From: Inia geoffrensis
Lineage: Eukaryota; Chordata; Mammalia; Artiodactyla; Iniidae
Reading direction: 5' to 3'
DNA length: 64,000 bases
NCBI GenBank assembly: GCA_036417435.1
Contig: JAZAQT010000221.1
Coordinates: forward strand, 124,001 to 188,000
Both the position numbers and the translations under genes were made by a program. The stretch's first letter is position 1. Each line of letters opens with the position of its first letter. Below, in pieces: positions 1 through 11,727 of this stretch. The notes beneath the pieces are model-generated. The model was not told the DNA's origin. It did not search any database and was given only the letters and a program-made list of their open reading frames with translations.

Positions 1-1320
1 CAGCCGCTCATTCGTTCTCCTTATTCCTGTTCATCTTCCACAGAAATTGCAAACTGTGCCAAACAAGAGGTCAAAGGCACTGACTCTCCAAGTGGGGAGA
101 ATGTTAATATTGCATCTGGAACGGCGAACTCGAGTACCAGGGGCTGCAATGGCGATGAGTTTTAGAAATTTTGCCTGATCACTTCGTGGACCATATTCTG
201 GGATTTCCATGCGTATTTTAGCTGAAGGATATATCCCTTAAACGTGGAGATTTGGGACCCGTGCAATGGGAACCATGCACCATTACCTCAAAGGGTCTGC
301 ATTCCCTCACCAATAGTATCAGCCCCAAGTGTCCAGCCTTATCTCTCCCCCAGCTGTGGATGTAGAGGTGGTAAATCCAAGATTCCTCACAAGCCCTGAA
401 GGACTTATTTAAGTATTTCTCTCTATTTGACAGTCCTTGTGTTTTCTTATTCAAATTTATTTTTATAAGGGGATTTAGCTTATTGACACTGCTGTGTGTA
501 TGCTGCTGTACACAAATAATTTTCTTATGGAGACGTATAAATGTATGGGTTTTAATTTCCTTCATAGTCAGGTATATTCCTAAGTTTTGAATATGGGGTG
601 TTGAGTCCATTTGGTTGAGCAATGAGTAGGTCTTGTCTAATATATATTTGGCTTATGGAGTGGTATCTGTCCTAATGTCAACCTCTGGTTTTATGCAGCC
701 TCCCCACTCTCCTTTCCCCTTAAGCAAGCATAAGTTTCTTTTGTAAATGTGAGACTCTGTTGTGTTTTGTAATGCAGTTCACACGTAGCCGTGTTTACAT
801 TCCCGGTATCAGTGATATTTTATGATGTTTCTTTTTCTGTGTGACTTATTTCACTTAGAATCATCATAACTAAATCCTCTCATTATGCTGCTACTGGTCT
901 GTTGCCATTCATTTCATTGTTGAGTGATATTCCATTGTAGGGATGTACCACAACTTCTATATCCATTTTTCTCTTTCTGGGCTATTAAAGTTGTACCATA
1001 GTCAAGGATCCCGTACACAGAGCAGCCCCAAACTTTGGTGTGGCTGTGTCTTTTTCATTTAAATTTTCCGAATCTATAGCACCATAAGTGGAAGTGCCCT
1101 AGGCTCTCTAGCTTGTTTTTCTCTTTGTTCCAGGAAACACCATCCACTTCTCCAGAGTGGCTGTTGGCAGTTTACATCCCGCCCATCAGCATAACAAGGC
1201 TGCCGGTTCTCCATGGCCTGCCCTACCTCTCTGGATTTTACAATTTTTTCGGACGGCCCTTTGGATCGGTGGGAAGTGAGACTTCTTTGTAGTGCGGATT
1301 TCCATTGCAGGCTTGCTTGG
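1..1320. repeat. Monomer 0, 3' part only (type B-like)
   Basis: Cut by the window start. It has CTCGAG at about 128 with gctgcaatgg instead of gctacaatgg, and gggatttcc, so it is a type B variant. The L1-derived tail 440-1320 is complete. It shares ttatggagtgg and cggtatcagtgatattt with the B members of later blocks. Confidence 0.9.
440..1320 (-). mobile_element. Antisense L1 3' end fossil (representative copy; recurs in every monomer)
   Basis: The last ~880 bases of each monomer resemble the reverse complement of a mammalian LINE-1 3' end. Recognisable pieces in order: the 3'-terminal region with AATAAA on the minus strand (bases 461-456) next to an A-rich remnant; a counterpart of the 3' UTR stretch ctgtacacctgaaac (here gctgctgtacacaaa); ccataagtttgtt-like cataagtttctttt; tgacttatttcacttag; ttccattgtagggatgtacc, antisense to the end of ORF2; and agagtggctgttggcagttt, matching the L1 motif atagtggctgtaccaattt. 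There is no intact ORF2: the segment holds only the terminal part of the coding region and is riddled with substitutions. This is an old, 5'-truncated L1 copy captured in the repeat unit and amplified with it. The match was made by eye against L1 sequences I remember from artiodactyls and related mammals. Confidence 0.85.
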
Positions 1321-3053
1321 TTGGCCAAAAAGGGCGTATGTGTTTTTTCCTGAATATATTCAGGAAAAAACGCATACGCCCTTTTTGGCCAAGTGCATCA
1401 CTGTCGAACTGCTGCCTCTTTTCCTACGCTTTCAGAGCAATTCTTATCTACCCCCTGATATCCGTTTTCAGCAATTCTGCGTCGCATTCAAGTCCTCTTC
1501 ACAGCCTTCCTTCAATAAATTTTTGGATGATAGGGGTCATTTGGAACTCTGCAGGATTGTGAGTTACAGTGCCAAAAATCTCCTTTTCTCAACTCGCTTT
1601 CTTGTGAGCTGACCGCAAACCCGAAGAATTGCTTCAGGCCCTAATCTCGTTCCGGCATGGCACACTGAGCCTTTGGTGAATTCTTCTTCCTGTAGGGAAA
1701 TCAGAGTTCAATGTGCCCGTCCAAACACATCGAGTTAGTCGCTCATTCGTTCTCCTTATTCCTGTTCATCCTCCACAGAAATTGCAAACTGTGCCAACAA
1801 GGGGTCAAAGGCACTGACTCTCCAAGTGGGGAGAATGTTAATATCGCATCTGGAACGGCGAACTCTAGTACCAGGGGGCGAAAATGGCGATGAGTTTATA
1901 ATTTTGCCTGGTCATTTCGTGGACCATATTCTGGGTTTTCCATGCATATTTTAGCTGAAGGATAAATCCCTTAAACGTGGAGATTTGGGACCCGTGCAAT
2001 GGGAACCATGCACCATTACCTCAAAGGGTCTGCATTCCCTCACCAATAGTATCAGCCCCAAGTGTCCAGCCTTATCTCTCCCACAGCTGTGGATGTAGAG
2101 GTGGTAAATCCAAGATTCCTCACTAGCCCTGAAGGACTTATATAAGAATTTCTCTCTATTTGACAGTCCTTGTGTTTTCTTATTCAAATTTATTTTTATA
2201 AGGGGATTTAGCTTATTGACACTGCTGTGTGTATGCTGCTGTACACAAATGATTTTCTTATGGAGACATATAAATGTATGGGTTTTAATTTTCTTCATAC
2301 TCAGGTATATTCCTAGGTTTTGAATATGGGGTGTTGAGTCCATTTGGTTGAGCAATGAGTAAGTCTTGTCTAATATATATTTGGCTTATGGAATTGTATC
2401 TGTCCTAATGTCAACCTCTGGTTTTATGCAGCCTCCCCACTCTCCTTTCCCCTTAAGCAAGCATAAGTTTCTTTTGTAAATGTGAGACTCTGTTGTGTTT
2501 TGTAATGCAGTTCACACGTAGCCGTGTTTACAGTCCCGGTATTAGTGATATCTTATGATGTTTCTTTTTCTGTGTGACTTATTTCACTTAGAATCATCAT
2601 AACTATATCCTCTCATTATGCTGCTACAGGTCTGTTGCCATTGATTTCATTGTTGAGTGATATTCCATTGTAGGGATGTACCACAACTTCTATATCCATT
2701 TTTCTCTTTCTGGGCTATTAAAGTTGTACCATAGTCAAGGATCCCGTACACAGAGCAGCCCCAAACTTTGGTGTGGCTGTGTCTTTTTCATTTAAATTTT
2801 CCGAATCTATAGCACCATAAGTGGAAGTGCCCTAGGCTCTCTAGCTTGTTTTTCTCTTTGTTCCAGGAAACACCATCCACTTCTCCAGAGTGGCTGTTGG
2901 CAGTTTACATCCCGCCCATCAGCATAACAAGGCTGCCGGTTCTCCATGGCCTGTCCTGCCTCTCTGGATTTTACACTTTTTTCGGACGGCCCTTTGGATC
3001 GGTGGGAAGTGAGACTTCCTTGTAGTGCGGATTTCCATTGCAGGCTTGCTTGG
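1321..3053. repeat. Monomer 1, 1,733 bp, type A
   Basis: The palindrome has one mismatch (t at 1341). It is three bases short of 1,736: two are lost in the gagtttataatttt tag and one in gtgccaacaagg. CTCTAG is at about 1862. Confidence 0.95.
1393..2172. repeat. Unassigned ~780-bp segment of the monomer (representative copy)
   Basis: Between the palindrome and the L1-derived tail lies about 780 bases with no family I recognise. It carries one EcoRI site (gaattc), one PstI site (ctgcag) and a plus-strand AATAAA (1514-1519). It also holds several CpGs and the type-specific tags near 1860-1930. No convincing open reading frame, tRNA-like promoter box or simple repeat stands out. It could be an older part of the same L1 that has diverged beyond recognition by eye, another transposon, or unique sequence caught at the satellite's birth. 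Confidence 0.75.
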
Positions 3054-3125
3054 TTGGCCAAAAAGGGCGTATGCGTTTTTTCCTGAATATATTCAGGAAA
3101 AAACGCATACGCCCTTTTTGGCCAA
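3054..3125. repeat. 72-bp perfect spacer-free palindrome (representative copy)
   Basis: Left arm 36 bases and right arm 36 bases are exact reverse complements meeting at the centre of gaatatattc, with no loop. The left arm begins ttggccaaaaagggcgta and the right arm ends tacgccctttttggccaa. The copies starting 6522, 9992, 11728, 13463, 41230, 49909 and 63790, among others, are also perfect. Copies with mismatches are noted under their monomers. The position corresponds to where an L1 would read ttggccatctgtatgtc, so the left arm may have begun as L1 sequence. Such a palindrome could extrude as a cruciform or fold as a hairpin in RNA; neither is shown by the sequence. Confidence 0.95.
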
Positions 3126-4787
3126 GTGCATCACTGTCGAACTGCTGCCTCTTTTCCTTCTCTTTCCGAGCAATTCTTATCTACCCCCTGATATCTGTTT
3201 TCTGCAATTCTGCGTCGTGTTCAAGTCCTCTTCACAGCCTTCCTTCAATAAATTTTTGGATGATAGGGGTCCTTTGGAACTGCAGGATTGTGAGTTACAG
3301 TTCCAAAAATCTCCTTTTCTCAACTCGCTTTCTTGTGAGCTGACCGCAAACCCGAAGAATTGCTTCAGGCCCTAATCTCGTTCCGGCATGGCACGCTGAG
3401 CCTTTGATGAATTCTTCTTCCTGTAGGGAAACCAGAGTTCAATGTGCCCGTCCAAACACATCAAGTTAGCTGCTCATTCGTTCTCCTTATTCCTGTTCAT
3501 CTTCCACAGAAATTGCAAACTCTGCCAAACAAGAGGTCAAAGGCACTGACTCTCCAAGTGGGGAGAATGTTAATATTGCATCTTGAACGGCGAACTCGAG
3601 TACCAGGGGGCTAAAATGGCGATGAGTTTTAGAAATTGTGCCTGATCACTTCGTGGACCATATTCTGGGTTTTCCATGCATATTTTAGCTGAAGCATAAA
3701 TCCCTTACACGTGGAGATTTGGGACCCGTGCAATTGGAACCATGCACCATTACCTCAAAGGGTCTGCATTCCCTCACCAATAGTATAAGCCCCAAGTGTT
3801 CAGCCTTATCTCTCCCCCAGCTGTGGATGTAGAGGTGGTAAATCCAAGATTCCTCACAAGCCCTGAAGGACTTATTTAAGAATTTCTCTCTATTTGACAG
3901 TCCTTGTGTTTTCTTTTTCAAATTTATTTTTATAAAGGGATTTAGCTTATTGACACTGCTGTGTGTATGCTGCTGTACACAAATGATTTTCTTATGGAGA
4001 CCTATAAATGTATGGGTTTTAATTTTCTTCATACTCAGGTATATTCCGGGGTTTTGAATACGGGGTGTAGAGTCCATTTGGTTGAGCAAGGAGTAGGTCT
4101 TGTCTAATATATATTTGGCTTATGGAATGGTATCTGTCCTAATGTCAACCTCTGGTTTTATGCAGCCTCCCCACTCTCCTTTCCCCTTAAGCAAGCATAA
4201 GTTTCTTTTGTAAATGTGAGACTCTGTTGTGTTTTATAATGCAGTTCACACGTAGCCGTGTTTACATTCCCGGTATTAGTGATATCTTATGATGTTTCTT
4301 TTTCTGTGTGACTTATTTCACTTAGAATCATCATAACTAAATCCACTCATTATGCTGCTACTGGTCTGTTGCCATTGATTTCTTTGTTGAGTGATATTCC
4401 ATTGGAGGGATGTACCACAACTTCTATATCCATTTTTCTCTTTCTGGGCTATTAAAGTTGTACCATAATCAAGGATCCCGTACACAGAGCAGCCCCAAAC
4501 TTTGTTGTGGCTGTGTCTTTTTCATTTAAATTTTCCGAATCTATAGCACCATAAGTGGAAGTGCCCTAGGCTCTCTAGCTTGTTTTTTTCTTTGTTCCAG
4601 GAAACACCATGCACTTCTCCAGAGTGGCTGTTGGCAGTTTACATCCAGTCCATCAGCATAACAAGGCTGCCGGTTCTCCATGGCCTGTCCTGCCTCTCTG
4701 GATTTTACACTTTTTTCGGACGGCCCTTTTGATCGGTGGGAAGTGAGACTTCCTTGTAGTGCGGATTTCCATTGCAGGGTTGCTTGG
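3054..4787. repeat. Monomer 2, 1,734 bp, type C
   Basis: Perfect palindrome. It is two bases short because ggaactgcagg lacks a CT. CTCGAG is followed by gctaaaatgg and aaattgtgcc. It resembles the type C monomers starting 15198 and 25608, which share the same CT loss. Confidence 0.95.
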
Positions 4788-6521
4788 TTTGCCAAAAAGG
4801 GCGTATGCGTTTTTTCCTGAATATATTCAGTAAAAAACGCATACGCCCTTTTTGGCCAAGTGCATCACTGTCGAACTGCTGCCTCTTTTCCTACGCTTTC
4901 AGAGCAATTCTTATGTACCCCCTGATATCTGTTTTCTGCAATTCTGCGTCGCGTTCAAGTCCTCTTCTCAGCCTTCCTTCAATAAATTTTTGGATGATAG
5001 GGGTCATTTGGAACTCTGCAGGATTGTGAGTTACAGTGCCAAAAATCTCCTTTTCTCAAGTCGCTTTCTTGTGAGCTGACCGCAAACCCGAAGAATTGCT
5101 TCAGGCCCTAATCTCGTTCCGGCATGGCACACTGAGCCATTGGTGAATTCTTCTTCCTGTAGGGAAATCAGAGTTCAATGTGCCCGTCCAAACACATCGA
5201 GTTAGCCGCTCATTCGTTCTACTTATTCCTGTTCATCTTCCACGGAAATTGCAAACTGTGCCAAACAAGAGGTCAAAGGCACTGACTCTCCAAGTGGGGA
5301 GAATGCTAATATCGCATCTGGAACGGCGACCTCTAGTACCAGGGGGCGAAAATGGCGATGAGTTTATAATTTTGCCTGGTCACTTCGTGGACCATATTCT
5401 GGGTTTTCCATGCATATTTTAGCTGAAGGATAAATCCCTTAAACGTGGAGATTTGGGACCCGTGGAATGGGAACCATGCACCATTACCTCAAAGGGTCTG
5501 CATTCCCTCACCAATAGTATCAGCCCCAAGTGTCCAGCCTTATCTCTCCCCCAGCTGTGGATGTAGAGGTGGTAAATCCAAGATTCCTCACAAGCCCTGA
5601 AGGACTTATTTAAGAATTTCTCTCTATTTCACAGTCTTTGTGTTTTGTTTTTCAAATTTATTTTTATAAGGGGATTTAGCTTATTGACACTGCTGTGTGT
5701 ATGCTGCTGTACACAAATGATTTTCTTATGGAGACCTATAAATGTATGGGTTTTAATTTTCTTCATAGTCAGGTATATTCCTAGGTTTTGAATATGGGGT
5801 GTTGAGTCCATTTGGTTGAGCAATGAGTAGGTCTTGTCTAATATATATTTGGCTTATGGAATGGTATCTGTCCTAATGTCAACCTCTGGTTTTATGCAGC
5901 CTCCCCACTCTCCTTTCCCCTTAAGCAAGCGTAAGTTTCTTTTGTAAATGTAAGACTCTGTTGTGTTTTGTAATGCAGTTCACACGTAGCCGTGTTTACA
6001 TTCCCGTTATTAGTGATATCTTATGATGTTTCTTTTTCTGTGTGACTTATTTCACTTAGAATCATCATAACTAAATCCTCTCATTATGCTGCTACTGGTG
6101 TGTTGCCATTGATTTCATTGTTGAGTGATATTCCATTGTAGGGATGTACCACAACTTCTATATCCATTTTTCTCTTTCTGGGCTATTAAAGTTGTACCAT
6201 AGTCAAGGATCCCGTACACATAGCAGCCCCAAACATTGGTGTGGCTGTGTCTTTTTCATTTAAATTTTCCGAATCTATAGCACCATAAGTGGAAGTGCCC
6301 TAGGCTCTCTAGCTTGGTTTTTTCTTTGTTCCAGGAAGCACCATGCACTTCTCCAGAGTGGCTGTTGGCAGTTTACATCCCACCCATCAGCATAACAAGA
6401 CTGCCGGTTCTCCATGGCCTGTCCTGCCTCTCTGGATTTTACACTTTTTTCGGACGGCCCTTTGGATCGGTGGGAAGTGAGACTTCCTTGTAGGGCGGAT
6501 TTCCGTTGCAGGCTTGCTTGG
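4788..6521. repeat. Monomer 3, 1,734 bp, type A
   Basis: The palindrome has two mismatches (t at 4790, and cagtaaaaaac in the right arm). Its second half is nearly the same as that of monomer 4, sharing cacccgtggaatggg-type sequence, cccgttattag and ctggtgtgttgcc. That suggests a recent single-monomer duplication. Confidence 0.95.
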
Positions 6522-8255
6522 TTGGCCAAAAAGGGCGTATGCGTTTTTTCCTGAATATATTCAGGAAAAAACGCATACGCCCTTTTTGGCCAAGTGCATC
6601 ACCGTCGAACTGCTGCCTCTTTTCCTACTCTTTCAGAGCAATTCTTATCTACCCCCTGATATCTGTTTTCTGCAATTCTGCGTCGCGTTCAAGTCCTCTT
6701 CACAGCCTTCCTTCAATAAATTTTTGGATGATAGGGGTCATTTGGAACTCTGCAGGATTGTGAGTTACAGTGCCAAAAATCTCCTTTTCTCAACTCGCTT
6801 TCTTGTGAGCTGACCGCAAACCCGAAGATTTGCTTCAGGCCCTAATCTCGTTCCGGCATGGCACGCTGAGCCTTTGGTGCATTCTTCTTCCTGTAGGGAA
6901 ATCAGAGTTCAATGTGCCCGTCCAAACACATCGAGTTAGCCGCTCATTCGTTCTCCTTATTCCTGTTCATCTTCCACAAAAATTGCAAACTGTGCCAAAC
7001 AAGAGGTCAAAGGCACTGACTCTCCAAGTGGGGAGAATGTTAATATCGCATCTGGAACGGCGACATCTAGTACCAGGGGGCTAAAATGGCGATGAGTTTA
7101 TAATTTTGCCTGGTCACTTCGTGGACCATATTCTGGGTTTTCCATGCATATTTTAGCTGAAGGATAAATCCCTTAAACGTGGAGATTTGGAACCCGTGGA
7201 ATGGGAACCATGCACCATTACCTCAAAGGGTCTGCATTCCCTCACTAATAGTATCAGCCCCAAGTGTCCAGCCTTATCTCTCCCCCAGCTGTGGATGTAG
7301 AGGTGGTAAATCCAAGATTCCTCACAAGCCCTGAAGGACTTATTTAAGAATTTCTCTCTATTTCACAGTCCTTGTGTTTTGTTTTTCAAATTTATTTTTA
7401 TAAGGGGATTTAGCTTATTGACACTGCTGTGTGTATGCTGCTGTACACAAATGATTTTCTTATGGAGACCTATAAATGTATGGGTTTTAATTTTCTTCAT
7501 AGTCAGGTATATTCCTAGGTTTTGAATATGGGGTGTTGAGTCCATTTGGTTGAGCAATGAGTAGGTCTTGTCTAATATATATTTGGCTTATGGAATGGTA
7601 TCTGTCCTAATGTCAACCTCTGGTTTTATGCAGCCTCCCCACTCTCCTTTCCCCTTAAGCAAGCATAAGTTTCTTTTGTAAATGTAAGACTCTGTTGTGT
7701 TTTGTAATGCAGTTCACACGTAGCCGTGTTTACATTCCCGTTATTAGTGATATCTTATGATGTTTCTTTTTCTGTGTGACTTATTTCACTTAGAATCATC
7801 ATAACTAAATCCTCTCATTATGCTGCTACTGGTGTGTTGCCATTGATTTCATTGTTGAGTGATATTCCATTGTAGGGATGTACCACAACTTCTATATCCA
7901 TTTTTCTCTTTCTGGGCTATTAAAGTTGTACCATAGTCAAGGATCCCGTACACAGAGCAGCCCCAAACTTTGTTGTGGCTGTGTCTTTTTCATTTAAATT
8001 TTCCGAATCTATAGCACCATAAGTGGAAGTGCCCTAGGCTCTCTAGCTTGGTTTTTTCTTTGTTCCAGGAAACACCATGCACTTCTCCAGAGTGGCTGTT
8101 GGCAGTTTACATCCAGTCCATCAGCATAACAAGGCTGCCGGTTCTCCATGGCCTGTCCTGCCTCTCTGGACTTTACACTTTTTTCGGACGGCCCTTTGGA
8201 TCGGTGGGAAGTGAGACTTCCTTGTAGTGCGGATTTCCATTGCAGGGTTGCTTGG
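6522..8255. repeat. Monomer 4, 1,734 bp, type A variant
   Basis: Perfect palindrome. The EcoRI site is lost (gcattc near 6889). The tag reads catctag with gctaaaatgg, a mixed form. The first 458 bases are unique to this copy. From 6980 onward it is the start of the six-monomer unit and matches 17390 onward. Confidence 0.95.
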
Positions 8256-9991
8256 TTGGCCAAAAAGGGCGTATGCGCTTTTTCCTGAATATATTCAGGA
8301 AAAAACGCATACGCCCTTTTTGGCCAAGTGCATCACTGTCGGACTGCTGCCTCTTTTCCTACGCTTTCAGAGTAATTCTTATGTACCCCCTGATATCTGT
8401 TTTCTGCAATTCTGCGTCGCGTTCAATTCCTCTTCTCAGCCTTCCTTCAATAAATTTTTGGATGATAGGGGTCATTTGGAACTCTGCAGGATTGTGAGTT
8501 ACAGTGCCAAAGATCTCCTTTTCTCAACTCGCTTTCTTGTGAGCTGACCGAAAACCCGAAGAATTGCTTCAGGCCCTAATCTCGTTCCGGCATGGCACGC
8601 TGAGCCATTGGTGAATTCTTCTTCCTGTAGGGAAATCAGAGTTCAATGTGCCCGTCCAAACACATCGAGTTAGCCGCTCATTCGTTCTCCTTAATCCTGT
8701 TCATCTTCCACGGAAATTGCAAACTGTGCCAAGCAAGAGGTCAAAGGCACTGACTCTCCAAGTGCGGAGAATGTTAATATTGCATCTGGAATGGCGAACT
8801 CGAGTACCAGGGAGCTACAATGGCGATGAGTTTTAGAAATTTTGCCTGATCACTTCGTGGACCATATTCTGGGATTTCCATGCGTATTTTAGCTGAAGGA
8901 TAAATCCCTTAAACGTGGAGATTTGGGACCCGTGCAATGGGAACCATGCACCATTACCTCAAAGGGTCTGCATTCCCTCACCAATAGTATCAGCCCCAAG
9001 TGTCCAGCCTTATCTCTCCCCCAGCTGTGGATGTAGAGGTGGTAAATCCAAGATTCCTCACTAGCCCTGAAGGACTTATTTAAGAATTTCTCTCTATTTG
9101 ACAGTCCTTGTGTTTTCTTTTTCAAATTTATTTTTATAAGGGGATTTATTTTATTGAAACTGCTGTGTCTATGCTGCTGTACACAAATGATTTTCTTATG
9201 GAGACCTATAAATGTATGGGTTTTAATTTTCTACATAGTCAGGTATATTCCTAGGTTTTGAATATGGGGTGTTGAGTCCATTTGGTTGAGCAATGAGTAG
9301 ATCTTTTCTAATATATATTTGGCTTATGGAATGGTATCTGTCCTAATGTCAAACTCTGGTTTTATGCAGCCTCCCCACTCTCCTTTCCCCTTAAGCAAGC
9401 ATAAGTTTCTTTTGTAAATGTGAGACTCTGTTGTGTTTTGTAATGCAGTTCACACGTAGCCGTGTTTACATTCCCGGTATTAGTGATATCTTATGATGTT
9501 TCTTTTTCTGTGTGACTTATTTCACGTAGAATCATCATAACTAAATCCTCTCATTATGCTGCTACTGGTCTGTTGCCATTGATTTCATTGTTGAGTGATA
9601 TTCCATTGTAGCGATGTACCACAACTTCTATATCCATTTTTCTCTTTCTGGGCTATTAAAGTTGTGCCATAGTCAAGGATCCCGTACACAGAGCAGCCCC
9701 AAACTTTGGTGTGGCTGTGTCTTTTTCATTTAAATTTTCCGAATCTATAGCACCATAAGTGGAAGTGCCCTAGGCTCTCTAGCTTGGTTTTTTCTTTGTT
9801 CCAGGAAACACCATCCACTTCTCCAGAGTGGCTGTTGGCAGTTTACATCCAGTCCATCAGCATAACAAGGCTGCCGGTTATCCATGGCCTGCCCTACCTC
9901 TCTGGATTTTACAATTTTTTCGGACGGCCCTTTGGATCGGTGGGAAGTGAGACTTCTTTGTAGTGCGGATTTCCATTGCAGGCTTGCTTGG
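8256..9991. repeat. Monomer 5, 1,736 bp, type B
   Basis: One palindrome mismatch (gcgctttttcc). CTCGAG is followed by gagctacaatgg. The L1 tail has private ggatttattttattg near 9142. Counterpart at 18666. Confidence 0.95.
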
Positions 9992-11727
9992 TTGGCCAAA
10001 AAGGGCGTATGCGTTTTTTCCTGAATATATTCAGGAAAAAACGCATACGCCCTTTTTGGCCAAGTGCATCACTGTCGAACTGCTGCCTCTTTTCCTACGC
10101 TTTCAGAGCAATTCTTATCTACCCCCTGATATCCGTTTTCAGCAATTCTGCGTCGCATTCAAGTCCTCTTCACAGCCTTCCTTCAATAAATTTTTGGATG
10201 ATAGGGGTCATTTGGAACTCTGCAGGATTGTGAGTTACAGTGCCAAAAATCTCCTTTTCTCAACTCGCTTTCTTGTGAGCTGACCGCAAACCCGAAGAAT
10301 TGCTTCAGGCCCTAATCTCGTTCCGGCATGGCACACTGAGCCTTTGGTGAATTCTTCTTCCTGTAGGGAAATCAGAGTTCAATGTGCCCGTCCAAACACA
10401 TCGAGTTAGCCGCTCATTCGTTCTCCTTATTCCTGTTCATCCTCCACAGAAATTGCAAACTGTGCCAAACAAGGCGTCAAAGGCACTGACTCTGCAAGTG
10501 GGGAGAATGTTAATATCCCATCTGGAACGGCGAACTCTAGTACCAGGGGACGAAAATGGCGATGAGTTTTAGAAATTGTGCCTGATCACTTCGTGGACCA
10601 TATTCTGGGTTTTCCATGCATATTTTAGCTGAAGCATAAATCCCTTACACGTGGAGATTTGGGACCCGTGCAATTGGAACCATGCACCATTACCTCAAAG
10701 GGTCTGCATTCCCTCACCAATAGTATCAGCCCCAAGTGTTCAGCCTTATCTCTCCCCCAGCTGTGGATGTAGAGGTGGTAAATCCAAGATTCCTCACAAG
10801 CCCTGAAGGACTTATTTAAGAATTTCTCTCTATTTGACAGTCCTTGTGTTTTCTTTTTCAAATTTATTTTTATAAGGGGATTTAGCTTATTTACACTGCT
10901 GTGTGTATGCTGCTATACACAAATGATTTTCTTATGGAGACCTATAAATGTATGGGTTTTAATTTTCTTCATAGTCAGGTATATTCCTAGGTTTTGAATA
11001 CGGGGTGTTGAGTCCATTTCGTTGAGCAAGGAGTAGGTCTTGTCTAATATATATTTGGCTTATGGAATGGTATCTGTCCTAATGTCAACCTCCGGTTTTA
11101 TGCAGCCTCCCCACTCTCCTTTCCCCTTAAGCAAGCATAAGTTTCTTTTGTAAATGTGAGACTCTGTTGTGTTTTATAATGCAGTTCACACGTAGCCGTG
11201 TTTACATTCCCGGTATTAGTGATATCTTATGATGTTTCTTTTTCTATGTGACTTATTTCACTTAGAATCATCATAACTAAATCCACTCATTATGCCGCTA
11301 CTGGTCTGTTGCCATTGATTTCATTGTTGAGTGATATTCCATTGTAGGGATGTACCACAACTTCTATATCCATTTTTCTCTTTCTGGGCTATTAAAGTTG
11401 TACCATAGTCAAGGCTCCCGTACACAGAGTAGCCCCAAACTTTGGTGTGGCTGTGTCTTTTTCATTTAAATTTTCCGAATCTATAGCACCATAAGTGGAA
11501 GTGCCCTAGGCTCTCTAGCTTGTTTTTTTCTTTTTTCCAGGAAACACCATCCACTTCTCCAGAGTGGCTGTTGGCAATTTACATCCCGCCCATCAGCATA
11601 ACAAGGCTGCCGGTTCTCCATGGACTGTCCTGCCTCTCTGGATTTTACACTTTTTTCGGACGGCCCTTTGGATCGGTGGGAAGTGAGACTGCCTTGTAGT
11701 GCAGATTTCCGTTGCAGGCTTGCTTGG
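9992..11727. repeat. Monomer 6, 1,736 bp, A/C mosaic
   Basis: Perfect palindrome. It starts as type A (CTCTAG near 10534, gacgaaaatgg) and switches to type C within about 30 bases (aaattgtgcc, gaagcataaatc). The BamHI site is lost (aaggctcccg near 11414). Counterpart at 20402. Confidence 0.95.

Noticed and set aside
440..1320. Active or intact LINE-1
   Set aside because: Only the last part of ORF2 and the 3' UTR are present, heavily substituted. There is no ORF1, endonuclease or reverse transcriptase region.
1074..1328. 84-residue minus-strand frame conserved in nearly all monomers
   Set aside because: It needs a TTG start inside the palindrome, covers decayed L1 ORF2 sequence, and matches no intact protein. 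Homogenisation accounts for its conservation.
1951..2355. 134-residue minus-strand reading frame repeated in many monomers
   Set aside because: It runs across the L1 3' UTR remnant and unassigned sequence, and stops or start losses appear in several copies (for example around 5629, 8889 and 16021). It has no recognisable domain. Its recurrence is explained by monomer copying.
3054..3125. Palindrome as a bacterial-type terminator
   Set aside because: The sequence is mammalian satellite, there is no upstream gene, and the hairpin has no loop or following U tract.
3025..3375. Overlapping plus-strand frames of 85-117 residues across the palindrome
   Set aside because: The palindrome is read in several frames and gives similar peptides on both strands. 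The frames shift with small indels (such as the CT loss and the extra A), so they are not under coding constraint.
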